Part shown: positions 6,910 to 16,809 of the stretch, in pieces
Layout of the letters: each line of letters starts with the position of its first letter
Position numbering within the stretch: position 1 is the stretch's first letter
Assembly: GCA_934271245.1 (NCBI GenBank)
Contig: CAKQQY010000026.1
Location: 1 to 26,741 of the forward strand
Direction: 5' to 3'
DNA: 26,741 nucleotides
DNA from: an uncultured Clostridia bacterium
GTDB lineage: Bacteria > Bacillota > Clostridia > Christensenellales > Borkfalkiaceae
Notes under the pieces: model-generated
Told to the model about the DNA's origin: nothing
What the model saw: only the letters and a program-made list of their open reading frames with translations
Databases searched by the model: none
Program-made: the position numbers and the translations under genes

Positions 6910-8050
6910 TTTCCTTCTCCTTTTTTCCGTAATAATAATAGTAGTTACATTCCAGATCGGAATTGTATAATTTGCGTATTCTGTCGGCTTTTAATCCGAA
7001 ACGTTTCTGAAAGGCGTTGTCGCTTGTGATGACGAATGCCGACCAACCGTCCAAAGAGCGGTAAAGGTTGCCTAAATCTTTATAACACTCTTCCGCCTGT
7101 TCTTTATCGTACACTCTCGTTCCGTACGGCGGATTCGTTACTATGGTTCCGCATTTCAAAGAAATTTTAACGTCTTTAACCGCGCTTACCGAAAAGTTTA
7201 CGTAATCTTTAACCCCTGCCCGTTCGGCGTGGCGAAGAGCAAGTTTTATCGCTTTTTTATCTATATCCGAACCGAATATTTCGGAAGATTTTTCTCTTTT
7301 TTCTTTATCGTTCGCTTCTTCTATCGCTTTACGGTAATACTTTTCGTTAAAATTATTCCATTCGTTAAAAGCGAATTTGCGAAGTTTGCCGGGCGCGATG
7401 TTCTGCGCTATCATCGCGGCTTCTATCGCTATCGTTCCCGAACCGCAGAACGGGTCCAAGAAAGGTCTTTTATAATAGTAGTCGCTAAGAAGCACCAAAG
7501 ACGCCGCGAGCGTTTCTTTTATGGGCGCTATACCTACGAGATCTCTGTATCCGCGTTTGTTAAGCCCTGCCCCGCTCGTATCGAGCAGAAGGGTGAACAC
7601 GTCTTTATAAATAGAGAATTTAAGGGAATATTCCGCTCCGAATTCCGAGATTCTGTTTTTATGATATGCTTCGCACAAATTTTCGGCTACGGCTTTTTTG
7701 ATTATGCTCTGGCAAGCGGATATGGCGAAAATTTTGCTTTTGACGCATTTGCCGTTTACTATAACTTTCGCGTCCGACGGAAAATAATTTTTCCATTTAA
7801 CGCTTTTTACGCCGTCGAACAACTCGTCGAAAGTCGTGACGGGAAACTCGCAGATTTTTATATACACTCTGTCCGCGGTACGAAGGTTTACGTTACACCT
7901 TGCCACGTCAAACCCGTTACCCTTAAACGTAAGTACGCCGTTTACCGCGGGCGTTTCCCCGTAACCTAATCTTTCCAACTCTTTTTTGGTAACCTTTTCT
8001 ATCCCTGAAGCGCAGGTTACGCAAAGAGTATTTTCTTCGTCGTATATCAT
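6902..8050 (-). CDS. THUMP-domain class I SAM RNA methyltransferase (RlmL/YpsC-like)
   Basis: This methyltransferase probably modifies a guanine N2 position in 23S rRNA. A THUMP-type RNA-binding region spans about residues 45-155. The catalytic Rossmann domain contains DPFCGSGT (199-206) for S-adenosylmethionine and NPPYGTR (from 306), the N-P-P-[YF] motif of N-methyltransferases. The frame extends upstream to a TTG at 8086, but the ATG at 8050 is preferred: the resulting N-terminus (MIYDEENTLCVTCASGIEK) matches the family, and the TTG lies inside a candidate -35 element. AAGG sits only three bases before the ATG. It is the first gene of a methyltransferase-galT-galE unit. The exact rRNA position is not deducible. 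Confidence 0.9.
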   Translation of the reverse strand: MIYDEENTLCVTCASGIEKVTKKELERLGYGETPAVNGVLTFKGNGFDVARCNVNLRTADRVYIKICEFPVTTFDELFDGVKSVKWKNYFPSDAKVIVNGKCVKSKIFAISACQSIIKKAVAENLCEAYHKNRISEFGAEYSLKFSIYKDVFTLLLDTSGAGLNKRGYRDLVGIAPIKETLAASLVLLSDYYYKRPFLDPFCGSGTIAIEAAMIAQNIAPGKLRKFAFNEWNNFNEKYYRKAIEEANDKEKREKSSEIFGSDIDKKAIKLALRHAERAGVKDYVNFSVSAVKDVKISLKCGTIVTNPPYGTRVYDKEQAEECYKDLGNLYRSLDGWSAFVITSDNAFQKRFGLKADRIRKLYNSDLECNYYYYYGKKEKEND

Positions 8051-8057
8051 CAACCTT

Positions 8058-8086
8058 ATTTTACAAAATTCTCCGCAAATAATCAA
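8058..8086 (-). promoter_or_regulatory. candidate promoter abutting the methyltransferase ATG
   Basis: On the minus strand TTGATT (8081-8086) and TAAAAT (8058-8063) are 17 bases apart. The -10 ends only seven bases before the ATG at 8050, so the predicted transcript would begin at or within a base or two of the start codon. The preceding gene ends in a terminator at 8132-8157, so a promoter is expected in this gap. Confidence 0.5.
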
Positions 8087-8131
8087 GCGTTTTAAAATTT
8101 TTTAGATACAAATTTTACGCGATTTTTTCAC

Positions 8132-8157
8132 AAAAAAACTCTTCTAAGCGAAGAGTT
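8132..8157 (-). terminator. intrinsic terminator after the phosphodiesterase gene
   Basis: Perfect eight-base arms AACTCTTC and GAAGAGTT (8137-8144 / 8150-8157) around a five-base loop are followed on the minus strand by seven T residues. The stem overlaps the stop codon of the phosphodiesterase gene. It closes the comM-to-phosphodiesterase gene run. Confidence 0.88.
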
Positions 8158-8692
8158 ATATTTTTTGTTCGGCAATTACCTTGCCGTTTAAGTTTTTTAA
8201 GGTAACGACGCCGTTTTCAATGACGACGTAAGAATGTTCCGTACCGTTTTTGGGAAGAGAAAGAGAACCGGCGTTCACGAATAACGCGCCGTCTTTTCTC
8301 TCTATAAAACCGGTGTGAAAATGCCCGTAAATCACGCAGTCGAAAGAAGTTTTCGGCGGATTATCTTTATTATAAACGTGACCGTGCGTTAAGAACATTT
8401 TCTTACCGCAATCGATAAGAGCGCCCTGTTCTATAAAATCGAAGTCGGAAATCATCGTATCGACTTCGCTGTCGCAGTTGCCTTTTATAACCATAAGTTT
8501 ATCCGTCATACCGTTGAGCAATTCCGCAACCTGCATAGGCGAATATTCTTCGGGAAGATTGTTTCTCGGACCGTGATTATAAATATCGCCGAGCATGATA
8601 AGAAGGTCTGCTTTTTCTTTTTCGAAAATCTCTTTTATCTTTTTTGCGTAGTAAAACGAGCCGTGCAAATCCGACGCGATAACGTATTTCAT
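8156..8692 (-). CDS. YfcE/MJ0936-type metallophosphoesterase
   Basis: This 178-residue calcineurin-like phosphoesterase is of the small single-domain YfcE type. Bacterial relatives hydrolyse phosphodiesters with Mn2+; the natural substrate is unclear. The metal ligands are visible in order: D8 and H10 (DLHGS), D36 (LGDIYNHGPR), N72 (KGNCDSE), H103 (THGH) and the GHFH block at 123-126. There is no signal peptide. GGAG lies upstream of the ATG. A strong hairpin (8711-8742) separates it from trxA and may set its expression; its stop codon is inside the downstream terminator. Confidence 0.92.
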   Translation of the reverse strand: MKYVIASDLHGSFYYAKKIKEIFEKEKADLLIMLGDIYNHGPRNNLPEEYSPMQVAELLNGMTDKLMVIKGNCDSEVDTMISDFDFIEQGALIDCGKKMFLTHGHVYNKDNPPKTSFDCVIYGHFHTGFIERKDGALFVNAGSLSLPKNGTEHSYVVIENGVVTLKNLNGKVIAEQKI

Positions 8693-8710
8693 AATTTTTC
8701 TCCGTAGTTA

Positions 8711-8742
8711 TTTTCGCCGAAAGAAAATTCTTTCGGCGAAAA
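8711..8742 (-). other. 13-bp perfect hairpin between trxA and the phosphodiesterase gene
   Basis: TTTTCGCCGAAAG (8711-8723) and CTTTCGGCGAAAA (8730-8742) pair perfectly around a six-base loop. On the minus strand it is followed by TAACTACGG, not a T run, so it is not a typical terminator. It ends about 18 bases before the phosphodiesterase ATG, just outside its Shine-Dalgarno site. An RNA-processing or stabilising hairpin is a likely reading. Confidence 0.6.
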
Positions 8743-8750
8743 AAGCGTTT

Positions 8751-9074
8751 TTATAAGTATTTTATTATCATCTCGGATAACTGCGCTTTGGAAGTCAAAC
8801 CGACGGTTTTTTCTTTCAGTTCGCCTTTAACGTACACGCAAAGGGTAGGTATACTGAAAATATTTAAAGCCACGGCAAGTTCTTCGTTAGCGTCTACGTC
8901 TACCTTTACGACTTTGACTTTATCTCCTAAATCTTCTTTGAATTCGTGAAGAATGGGAGCCTGCATCTTGCAAGGACCGCACCAGGTCGCCCAGAAATCT
9001 ACGAGAACGGGGATTTCGGAGTTTATTTCTTTTTCGAATTCTTCTTTACCGATAACGTTTATTATTTCGCTCAC
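8751..9074 (-). CDS. trxA: thioredoxin
   Basis: This 107-residue cytoplasmic thiol-disulfide carrier reduces ribonucleotide reductase, peroxidases and other proteins. The active site is WCGPC with cysteines C32 and C35, preceded by VDFWAT. The cis-proline region FSIPTLCVYVKGE follows the usual thioredoxin plan. Length is typical. The start is GTG, chosen because AGGAGG lies seven bases upstream and the N-terminus fits the family. It follows hisS after 54 bases. An extra cysteine (TLCVY) occurs after the cis-proline. Confidence 0.95.
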   Translation of the reverse strand: MSEIINVIGKEEFEKEINSEIPVLVDFWATWCGPCKMQAPILHEFKEDLGDKVKVVKVDVDANEELAVALNIFSIPTLCVYVKGELKEKTVGLTSKAQLSEMIIKYL

Positions 9075-9128
9075 GTTTGTTCCTCCTTTGTGATAAGTAT
9101 TCGTTTTTATTAAATTTTTATTCTGTTT

Positions 9129-10388
9129 TTACGCGCGATTTTCCTTTACGAATTCCGATATGTCGTTAAAATCCACGAACGATTCCGCGCCCGTTTCCAT
9201 TTCTTTTATTTTTATTTTGCCTTGCGCAAGTTCGTCGGAGCCTATTACCCCTACGAATTTCGCGCCGATTTTATCGGCGTACTTAAACTGCGCTTTTATG
9301 CCGCGGTTCATATGGTCGGTTTCGGCAGACACTCCGTCGAGCCTTAATTCCTGTACGATTGCGAACGCCTTTTTTCTTTCTTCTTCGCCCATAGGCGCGA
9401 TATATACTTCGGTACGGTTAAGGTCGGGTATTTTAACGCCGATAGAGTCTAAAAGCAATAAAAGTCTTTCTATCCCCATTGCAAAGCCGATGCCCGGAAC
9501 TCGGTTGCCGCCGAATTCTTCTATAAGACCGTCGTATCTGCCGCCGCCGCATACCGTACCCTGCGCGCCGATGTTTTCCGAAACGAATTCGAACACCGTT
9601 TTAGTATAATAATCGAGACCCCTTACTATCTTGGAATCGATTTTATATTCCACGCCGGCAAGGTCTAAAAGTTCGCGGACTTTATTAAAGTGAGCCTTAC
9701 AGTCGTCGCAGAGATAATCTAAAATATTCGGAGCGTTCTCCACGATTTTTTTACACTCTTCGTTTTTGCAGTCGAGAATCCTTAACGGGTTCTTTTCGAA
9801 CCTTTCTCTGCAAAGAGAGCAAAGGTTACCGAGATTGTCGCGAAGATAGTTTTTAAGAGCCGTTTCGTATTCCGCGCGGCATTTTTTACAGCCTATGCTG
9901 TTGATATAAAGGGTAAGACCTTTAACGTTTAATTTATCGAAAAAAGTTTTGGCGAAAAGTATGGCTTCCGCATCTATATCGGCGGTGTCGGAACCCAAAA
10001 ATTCCACTCCGAACTGGTGAAATTCGCGAAGTCTTCCCGCTTGAGGTCTTTCGTAGCGGAAACAGGAAGTTATATAGAAAAGTTTTTGCGGAAGAGGCAT
10101 GTTGAACATACCGTTTTCCACGAAGGCTCTCGCAACCCCTGCCGTTCCTTCGGGCTTTAAGGTTATGCTTCTGTTGCCTTTATCGTTAAAGGTATACATT
10201 TCCTTATTGACGATATCCGTTCCTTCGCCTACTCCCCTTAAAAACACTTCGGTGTGTTCGAAAGTCGGCGTTCTGATTTCCTTAATATCGAATAAATTTG
10301 CGGTTTCTCTCGCGATTTTTTCTATATACTGCCATTTATAAGATTCTTCGGGCAGTAAGTCTTTTGTCCCCTTAGGCGCGTTTATCAT
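9129..10388 (-). CDS. hisS: histidyl-tRNA synthetase
   Basis: This 419-residue class II synthetase charges tRNA-His. Motif 1 lies around NAPKGTKDLLPEE and IRTPTFEHTEVF; motif 2 is FRYERPQAGRLREFHQ; the histidine-binding motif is RGLDYYTKTVFE; motif 3 is in PGIGFAMGIERLL. The C-terminal anticodon-binding domain (about 325-419) is present. A cysteine-bearing insertion (CKKCRAEYETAL, LCSLCRERF, CKNEECKKI, LCDDCKAHF), common in clostridial HisRS, sits in the middle. It starts 10 bases after hslU and probably belongs to the same transcript. Confidence 0.97.
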   Translation of the reverse strand: MINAPKGTKDLLPEESYKWQYIEKIARETANLFDIKEIRTPTFEHTEVFLRGVGEGTDIVNKEMYTFNDKGNRSITLKPEGTAGVARAFVENGMFNMPLPQKLFYITSCFRYERPQAGRLREFHQFGVEFLGSDTADIDAEAILFAKTFFDKLNVKGLTLYINSIGCKKCRAEYETALKNYLRDNLGNLCSLCRERFEKNPLRILDCKNEECKKIVENAPNILDYLCDDCKAHFNKVRELLDLAGVEYKIDSKIVRGLDYYTKTVFEFVSENIGAQGTVCGGGRYDGLIEEFGGNRVPGIGFAMGIERLLLLLDSIGVKIPDLNRTEVYIAPMGEEERKKAFAIVQELRLDGVSAETDHMNRGIKAQFKYADKIGAKFVGVIGSDELAQGKIKIKEMETGAESFVDFNDISEFVKENRA

Positions 10389-10398
10389 AATAATCCTT

Positions 10399-11703
<1,305 letters not shown>

Positions 11704-11715
11704 TTTATTACCTCC

Positions 11716-12249
11716 TTAAAGAGTTTCGACGATAATGTTGTTGTTGGTAAACACGCAGATTTCGCTTGCGATTTCCAACGCTTTTTTCGCTATCACTTCG
11801 GCGGAATAATCGGTTTCTTTATAAAGCGCTCTCGCCGCGGCAAGCGCGTAATTTCCGCCGCTTCCTATCGCGCATACGCCGTCTTCGGGGTCGATGACTT
11901 CGCCCGTTCCCGAAACTATCAATAACGTGTCTTTATCGGCTATAATCATCATCGCTTCGAGTTTTCTGAATTTGTCGCTGCGCCAGAGTTCGGCGAGTTC
12001 CACCGCCGAACGCATAAGATTGCCCGCGAATTTATTGAGCATTTCTTCGAATCTCTCTTCGAGAACGAATGCGTCGGACACGGTGCCGGCAAAACCTATT
12101 ATTACTTTTCCGTTGTATATTCTTCTTACTTTTTTCGCGGTATTCTTGAAAATAACCTGTTGTCCCATGGTTACCTGACCGTCGCCTGCGATTGCAACGT
12201 GACCGTCCTTTTTAACCGCGCAGATTGTCGTAGCAGTAAAGTCGTTCAT
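11716..12249 (-). CDS. hslV: HslUV protease peptidase subunit
   Basis: This 177-residue N-terminal-nucleophile peptidase forms the double-hexamer core of the HslUV protease. The sequence begins MNDFTATTICAV, and alignment to the family places the catalytic threonine at T7. A six-residue propeptide must therefore be removed, as in Thermotoga HslV, unlike E. coli where only Met is removed. GDGQVTMGQ, KVRRIYNGKVIIGFAG and AIGSGGNYALAAARAL are family signatures. The ATG overlaps the trmFO stop (ATGA), so the two are translationally coupled. Confidence 0.96.
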   Translation of the reverse strand: MNDFTATTICAVKKDGHVAIAGDGQVTMGQQVIFKNTAKKVRRIYNGKVIIGFAGTVSDAFVLEERFEEMLNKFAGNLMRSAVELAELWRSDKFRKLEAMMIIADKDTLLIVSGTGEVIDPEDGVCAIGSGGNYALAAARALYKETDYSAEVIAKKALEIASEICVFTNNNIIVETL

Positions 12250-13547
12250 AATAATTGCTCCTTGAATTTTTTTATTTCGGCAAGGCTTTTTTCCGCCGCC
12301 GATTTCTTTCTTTCCGCTTTATCGCGGATAAGCGTGTTACAGTTTAATATGCCGAAGTTCGCGTTCATCGGCTGAAAATCTTTATTTGGCGTGGTAATGT
12401 ATTTTGCGAGCGCACCCATAACGGTGTTTTCCGATACGGGTAAAACGTTATTGCCGCGTAACTTTTCCGCAAGATATATCGCGCAGCAAAGTCCGCTCGC
12501 CGCACTTTCGACGTAGCCTTCCACCCCCGTTATCTGCCCCGCGAAATAGGTTTTCGGGTGTTCTTTCATCGAGTAATCGGGATTAAGCGTTTCGGTAGAA
12601 TTTATAAAGGTATTTCTGTGCATAACGCCGTACCTTGCGTATTCTGCGTTTTTCAGCGCGGGAATCATAGAAAACACCCTTTTTTGTTCGCCCCATTTAA
12701 GGTTTGTCTGAAACCCTACGAGATTATACAAAGTGCCTTCTTCGTTCTCTTTCCGAAGTTGCAGGCACGCGTACGGCCATCTGCCCGTTTTGGGATCGTC
12801 AAGCCCCGTTGGCTTTAACGGGCCGAACCGCAAAGTGTTTATACCCCTTGCCGCCATAACTTCTATCGGCATACACCCTTCGAAAACGTCGGTTTTTTCG
12901 AACTCGTGAAGTTCCGCGCGTTCCGCCGTTTGCAGTTCGGTAATAAACGCAACGTATTCTTCTTTGTTCATCGGGCAATTTATATGGTCGGCGTTACCTT
13001 TGCCGTATCTGTCGCCGAAAAAGGCGTTTCCCATATCTATGCTTTCAAAAGTTACTATGGGCGCCGAAGCGTCGTAAAAGTGAAGTTTGCCCTTTACCGT
13101 TTCGGTTATTTTATCCGATAAACCGCCGATTGTCAACGGTCCTGTGGCAATTATCGTGTATTCGTCGAAATTTATTTCAGAAACTTCTTCGCATACGACG
13201 GTAATATTGCTTTCGCTCTTTATTCTTTCGGTTAAAAGAGAAGAAAACGCTTCTCTGTCCACCGCGAGCGCGTTGCCTGCGGGAACTCTCGTTTTATCCG
13301 CCGCCGCGATAATTTCAGAGCCTAAAAGCCGCATTTCTTCTTTTAAAAGCCCTGCCGCGTTACCGTATACGTCGTTGGATTTAAGCGAGTTGGAACATAC
13401 GAGTTCGGCAAAATTTTCGCTTTTGTGCGCCGGCGAAAACGATTTGGGTTTTACGTCGTACAGGGTGACTTTTATACCCTTTTTGGCAAGATATAAAGCC
13501 GCTTCGGTACCTGCGAGTCCGCCGCCTATTATTTTTACCTTTTCCAT
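12246..13547 (-). CDS. trmFO: folate/FAD-dependent tRNA (uracil-54-C5)-methyltransferase
   Basis: This 433-residue flavoprotein makes ribothymidine at position 54 of tRNA using methylenetetrahydrofolate, replacing SAM-dependent TrmA in many Gram-positives. The FAD-binding dinucleotide fold GGGLAGTEAALYLAKKG starts at residue 8, followed by the conserved HKSENFAELVCSNSLKSN block. Further signatures are KLHFYDASAPIV, GCMPIEVMAARG and YFAGQITGVEGYVESAASG. Its ATG shares one base with the topA stop (TAATG), and its own stop overlaps hslV. It was formerly called gid and misnamed GidA-like. Confidence 0.96.
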   Translation of the reverse strand: MEKVKIIGGGLAGTEAALYLAKKGIKVTLYDVKPKSFSPAHKSENFAELVCSNSLKSNDVYGNAAGLLKEEMRLLGSEIIAAADKTRVPAGNALAVDREAFSSLLTERIKSESNITVVCEEVSEINFDEYTIIATGPLTIGGLSDKITETVKGKLHFYDASAPIVTFESIDMGNAFFGDRYGKGNADHINCPMNKEEYVAFITELQTAERAELHEFEKTDVFEGCMPIEVMAARGINTLRFGPLKPTGLDDPKTGRWPYACLQLRKENEEGTLYNLVGFQTNLKWGEQKRVFSMIPALKNAEYARYGVMHRNTFINSTETLNPDYSMKEHPKTYFAGQITGVEGYVESAASGLCCAIYLAEKLRGNNVLPVSENTVMGALAKYITTPNKDFQPMNANFGILNCNTLIRDKAERKKSAAEKSLAEIKKFKEQLL

Positions 13548-15700
13548 TATTCTTTATAATCGCATTTTTTATTCGAGCATTTTACTTTATCGTTGACCGA
13601 AATAAGGTACGCGCCGCACTTCGGACATTTTTTGCCGGTAGGAATATCCCAGCTCATAAACTTGCAGTTAGGATAATCCGAACAGCCGTAAAACACTTTT
13701 CCGCCGCGGCTTACCATTTTTTTGGTCGGTTTTCCGCATTCGGGGCAAACGCCTACCGATTCGGTTAAACTTACCGTGGTTTTGCATTTGGGGAAGTTCG
13801 AGCAGGCAAGGAATTTACCGAATTTGCCTTCTCTTTCTACCATTATACTGCCGCAGTTGGGGCATATTCTGTCGGTGGGAATAACCACCTTTTCGTTTAC
13901 GGGTTTAATGTTTTTGCACTCGGGATAATTAGAGCATGCGTAATAACTTCCGTATTTGCCGCTCTTTATCATCATGGGCGCGCCGCATTTATCGCAAAGT
14001 TTATCCGTCATTTTGGAAGCGTTCAGTTCCTTTTCGAAAGGCGTATAAAAATCCGAAATGAGTTGGTGCCAGTCTTTGCCGTTGGAACCAACGTCGTCAA
14101 GTTCGTCTTCCATTTTGGCGGTAAACGATATATCCATTATATCGGGGAAATATTTTACCAGAAAATCGATGAGTTCGTAACTTATGGGATTCGGCACGAG
14201 ATACTTTTTCTCTTTTTTAACGTACTCTCTCTTTTTATCGGAAAGTTTCGCCATAATGGTGGCGTAAGTGGAAGGTCTGCCGATTCCTTTATCTTCCATG
14301 TTCTTGATAAGCGACGCTTCGGTATATCTCGTGGGCGGTTTCGTGAACTTCTGTTCTTTGATAAGGTTAATAAGTTCGAGAAGTTCGCCTTCGGTGAGCG
14401 GCGGAATCAAAGAATTTCCGCTTTCGTCGTCTTCGTCCTTTTTGGTGTCGTCGTATACGGCGGTATACCCCTTAAAAGTTAAGGTTTTACCGCTCGTTTT
14501 TAAAACGTATTCGCCTGCCGCGACGTCTATCGCGACGGAATTATATATCGCTTCGTTCATTTGCGACGCGATAAATCTTTCGTAAATAAGTTTATAAAGT
14601 TTATACTGATTTTTATCGAGTATGTTTTTAACGCTGTCGGGCGTTTTGTTCACGTCGATAGGTCTTATCGCTTCGTGGGCGTCCTGCGCGTCGCTCTTGG
14701 TTTTATAAAAATTCGGCTTTTCGGGAAGATATTCTTTACCGTAGTTATCGGCGATAAATTTTCTCGCCGCGCTTTGCGCTTCCGAAGATATTCTTACCGA
14801 GTCCGTTCTCATATAAGTAATCAGCGCGACGTTGCCCTGCGGCGTTTCGACGCCTTCGTAAAGTCTTTGCGCTATCGCCATTATCTGCGGAGCGGTTACG
14901 CCTAACTTTATAGACCCGTCCTGCTGCATGGTGCTTGTTATAAAAGGAGCGGGCGCGTGAGATTTTACCACCGTCTTTTTAACGGTTTTTACCTTAAACT
15001 GAGAATTTTTAAGTTCGTTTTCGACTTTTTCCGCTTCTTCGGCGTTGCCAGGTTTATACTTTTTGCCGTTCTTTTCGGACAGAAGGGCTTTAAAAGAGTT
15101 CTTGTTTTCCCCTTTTAGTTCGGCTTTTAAGTTCCAGTATTCCTGCGGTTTGAACGCCTGAATTTCTCTTTCTCTGTCAACGACCATTTTAAGCGCGACG
15201 GACTGAACCCTTCCCGCCGATAAACTCTCGTTAAGACGGGAACTCGCCACGGGCGAAACGGTGTAACCCACGATTCTGTCTAAAACTCTTCTCGCCTGTT
15301 GCGCGTTTACGAGATTCTGGTCGATTTTTCTCGGGTGAGCGAGCGCTTCCGAAACGGCTTTTTCGGAAATTTCGTTGAATTCTATTCTGTTTACCTGATC
15401 TTCCGATAACCCTAAAACTTCTTTTAAGTGCCAGGATATGGCTTCCCCTTCTCTGTCGGGGTCGGTTGCGAGATAAATTTTATCCGCTTTCGCCGCTTCT
15501 TCCGAAAGTCTTTTTATATCCTTCTTCTTTTCGGGCGTGATAACGTAATACGGTTCGAAATTGTTGTTGAGATTTACGCCGAGATAGTTTACGGGCAAAT
15601 CCCTTACGTGACCTTTTGAAGCGTCTACTTTATATTTACCTTTTAAGAATTTTTCTATGGTTTTGGCTTTGTGGGGAGATTCCACTATGATTAAATCCAT
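13547..15700 (-). CDS. topA: DNA topoisomerase I (type IA)
   Basis: This 717-residue enzyme relaxes negative supercoils by a 5'-phosphotyrosyl intermediate. The Toprim domain has the catalytic glutamate in VESPHKAKTIEKFL (E7) and the acidic triad DPDRE at 80-84. SAGRVQSVAL at 161-170 and the active tyrosine Y296 (ITYMRTDSVRIS) are typical. The C-terminus carries four cysteine zinc-ribbon units (from about residue 565: CDKCG, CPNCG, CPECG, CPKCG), each with a matching C-x(4-5)-C half. GGAGG precedes the ATG. It follows dprA by 14 bases. Confidence 0.97.
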   Translation of the reverse strand: MDLIIVESPHKAKTIEKFLKGKYKVDASKGHVRDLPVNYLGVNLNNNFEPYYVITPEKKKDIKRLSEEAAKADKIYLATDPDREGEAISWHLKEVLGLSEDQVNRIEFNEISEKAVSEALAHPRKIDQNLVNAQQARRVLDRIVGYTVSPVASSRLNESLSAGRVQSVALKMVVDREREIQAFKPQEYWNLKAELKGENKNSFKALLSEKNGKKYKPGNAEEAEKVENELKNSQFKVKTVKKTVVKSHAPAPFITSTMQQDGSIKLGVTAPQIMAIAQRLYEGVETPQGNVALITYMRTDSVRISSEAQSAARKFIADNYGKEYLPEKPNFYKTKSDAQDAHEAIRPIDVNKTPDSVKNILDKNQYKLYKLIYERFIASQMNEAIYNSVAIDVAAGEYVLKTSGKTLTFKGYTAVYDDTKKDEDDESGNSLIPPLTEGELLELINLIKEQKFTKPPTRYTEASLIKNMEDKGIGRPSTYATIMAKLSDKKREYVKKEKKYLVPNPISYELIDFLVKYFPDIMDISFTAKMEDELDDVGSNGKDWHQLISDFYTPFEKELNASKMTDKLCDKCGAPMMIKSGKYGSYYACSNYPECKNIKPVNEKVVIPTDRICPNCGSIMVEREGKFGKFLACSNFPKCKTTVSLTESVGVCPECGKPTKKMVSRGGKVFYGCSDYPNCKFMSWDIPTGKKCPKCGAYLISVNDKVKCSNKKCDYKE

Positions 15701-15714
15701 CTTGTTCCTCCGTT

Positions 15715-16806
15715 TTATTTAAGCAAAGTATATACGTTTACGCCGCTTTTAACGACGTAACCTTTTATTTCCAGCATCGAAAGTATCGGCGATATTTCGT
15801 AAACGGCTTTCCCCGTTTCTTTCGCTATCTTTTCGATATGTTTTTCGCCGTCTTTTAAGCATTCGGTTACGATAAGTTCTTCTTTCGTAAGTTCGGTTTT
15901 TTCTTCCGTTTCGGTTATTCCGTAAAAATCCGCGATATCTTTCGGGTCGTCGGTCAAAATCGCGCCGCGCTTGATAAGGTCGTTACAACCCGCGCCCGAA
16001 GATATCCCCACGCTGTACGGAATACAGAACAAATCTTTGCCGTACTCTTCCGCGTATTCCGCGGTATACAGCGTTCCGCTCTTTTTGGCTCCGCTGACTA
16101 TTAAAACTCCGCGCGCCAGACCCGATATTATTCTGTTCCTTATCGGGAAAAGATAAGGAAGGGCTTTTATTTCGGGGCGGTGTTCGGATATGCAAAGTCC
16201 TTTTTCGGCAAGTTTATTAAAAAGTTCTGTGTGACTTGCGGGATAAATATTGTCAAAGCCGCCGGCAAGCACGGAAATCGCCTTTCCGTTTATTCTTAAA
16301 GCCGTTTCCAACACCGCTTTATCTATTCCTTCGGCGATACCCGTAACGGGTACGAAGCCGTAGCCGATAAGTTTTTCGGTATAGTTTTCGGCAATTTTTA
16401 CCGAAAGCGGCAAACTTTTTCTGCTGCCGACGATACCGAACAAATTTTCTTTCAACAAGTCGGATTCGCCTTTCGCGTACAATACGAGCGGCGGTATTTC
16501 CGTTTGTAAAAGGACGTCGGGATATTCTTCCGACGCCTGCGTTATACAGTAAACTTCCTTTCTTTTAAGTTCGGCTAAAAGATAGTCTAAATATTGCGGC
16601 GTTGCCGACATCGAAATCGTTCTGAATTTTTCTTCCCCTATCTCGGAAATTATATAATCTTTACCCGATTCGATAACCTTTCTTATATCTTTCTTACCGC
16701 TTATTAACTCTATTAAGTTTTTCTTGTGCTTATATTCGAGTTCCGAAAAACCGTCTATCCAGATATAACAGAGTTCTTCGGTCGAATATCTCGTTTTATC
16801 TCTCAT
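15715..16806 (-). CDS. dprA: DNA-processing protein DprA/Smf
   Basis: This 363-residue protein belongs to the family that protects incoming single-stranded DNA and loads RecA during transformation. An N-terminal SAM-like helical part (about 1-100) precedes a Rossmann core (about 110-300) with GIVGSRK, NRIISGLARGVLIV and KSGTLYTAEYA. A C-terminal winged helix (about 305-363; HIEKIAKETGKAVYEISPIL) follows. The usual SG-x-A-[RK]-GID-x-x-AH motif is altered to TGIAEGIDKAV: the basic residue is Glu and the His is lost. It starts three bases after comM with no strong ribosome binding site and is likely translationally coupled. Confidence 0.93.
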   Translation of the reverse strand: MRDKTRYSTEELCYIWIDGFSELEYKHKKNLIELISGKKDIRKVIESGKDYIISEIGEEKFRTISMSATPQYLDYLLAELKRKEVYCITQASEEYPDVLLQTEIPPLVLYAKGESDLLKENLFGIVGSRKSLPLSVKIAENYTEKLIGYGFVPVTGIAEGIDKAVLETALRINGKAISVLAGGFDNIYPASHTELFNKLAEKGLCISEHRPEIKALPYLFPIRNRIISGLARGVLIVSGAKKSGTLYTAEYAEEYGKDLFCIPYSVGISSGAGCNDLIKRGAILTDDPKDIADFYGITETEEKTELTKEELIVTECLKDGEKHIEKIAKETGKAVYEISPILSMLEIKGYVVKSGVNVYTLLK

Positions 16807-16809
16807 CTT

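Noticed and set aside
7229..7969. A 246-codon plus-strand open frame.
   Set aside because: It lies antisense inside the methyltransferase gene, has a composition typical of a shadow frame (rich in Phe, Arg, Tyr) and no recognisable domain. Other long plus-strand frames, such as 10795-11286 and 20401-20958, were dropped for the same reason.
8051..8086. Longer N-terminus of the methyltransferase from TTG at 8086.
   Set aside because: The extra 12 residues do not look like the family, and the segment coincides with a candidate promoter; ATG at 8050 fits better.
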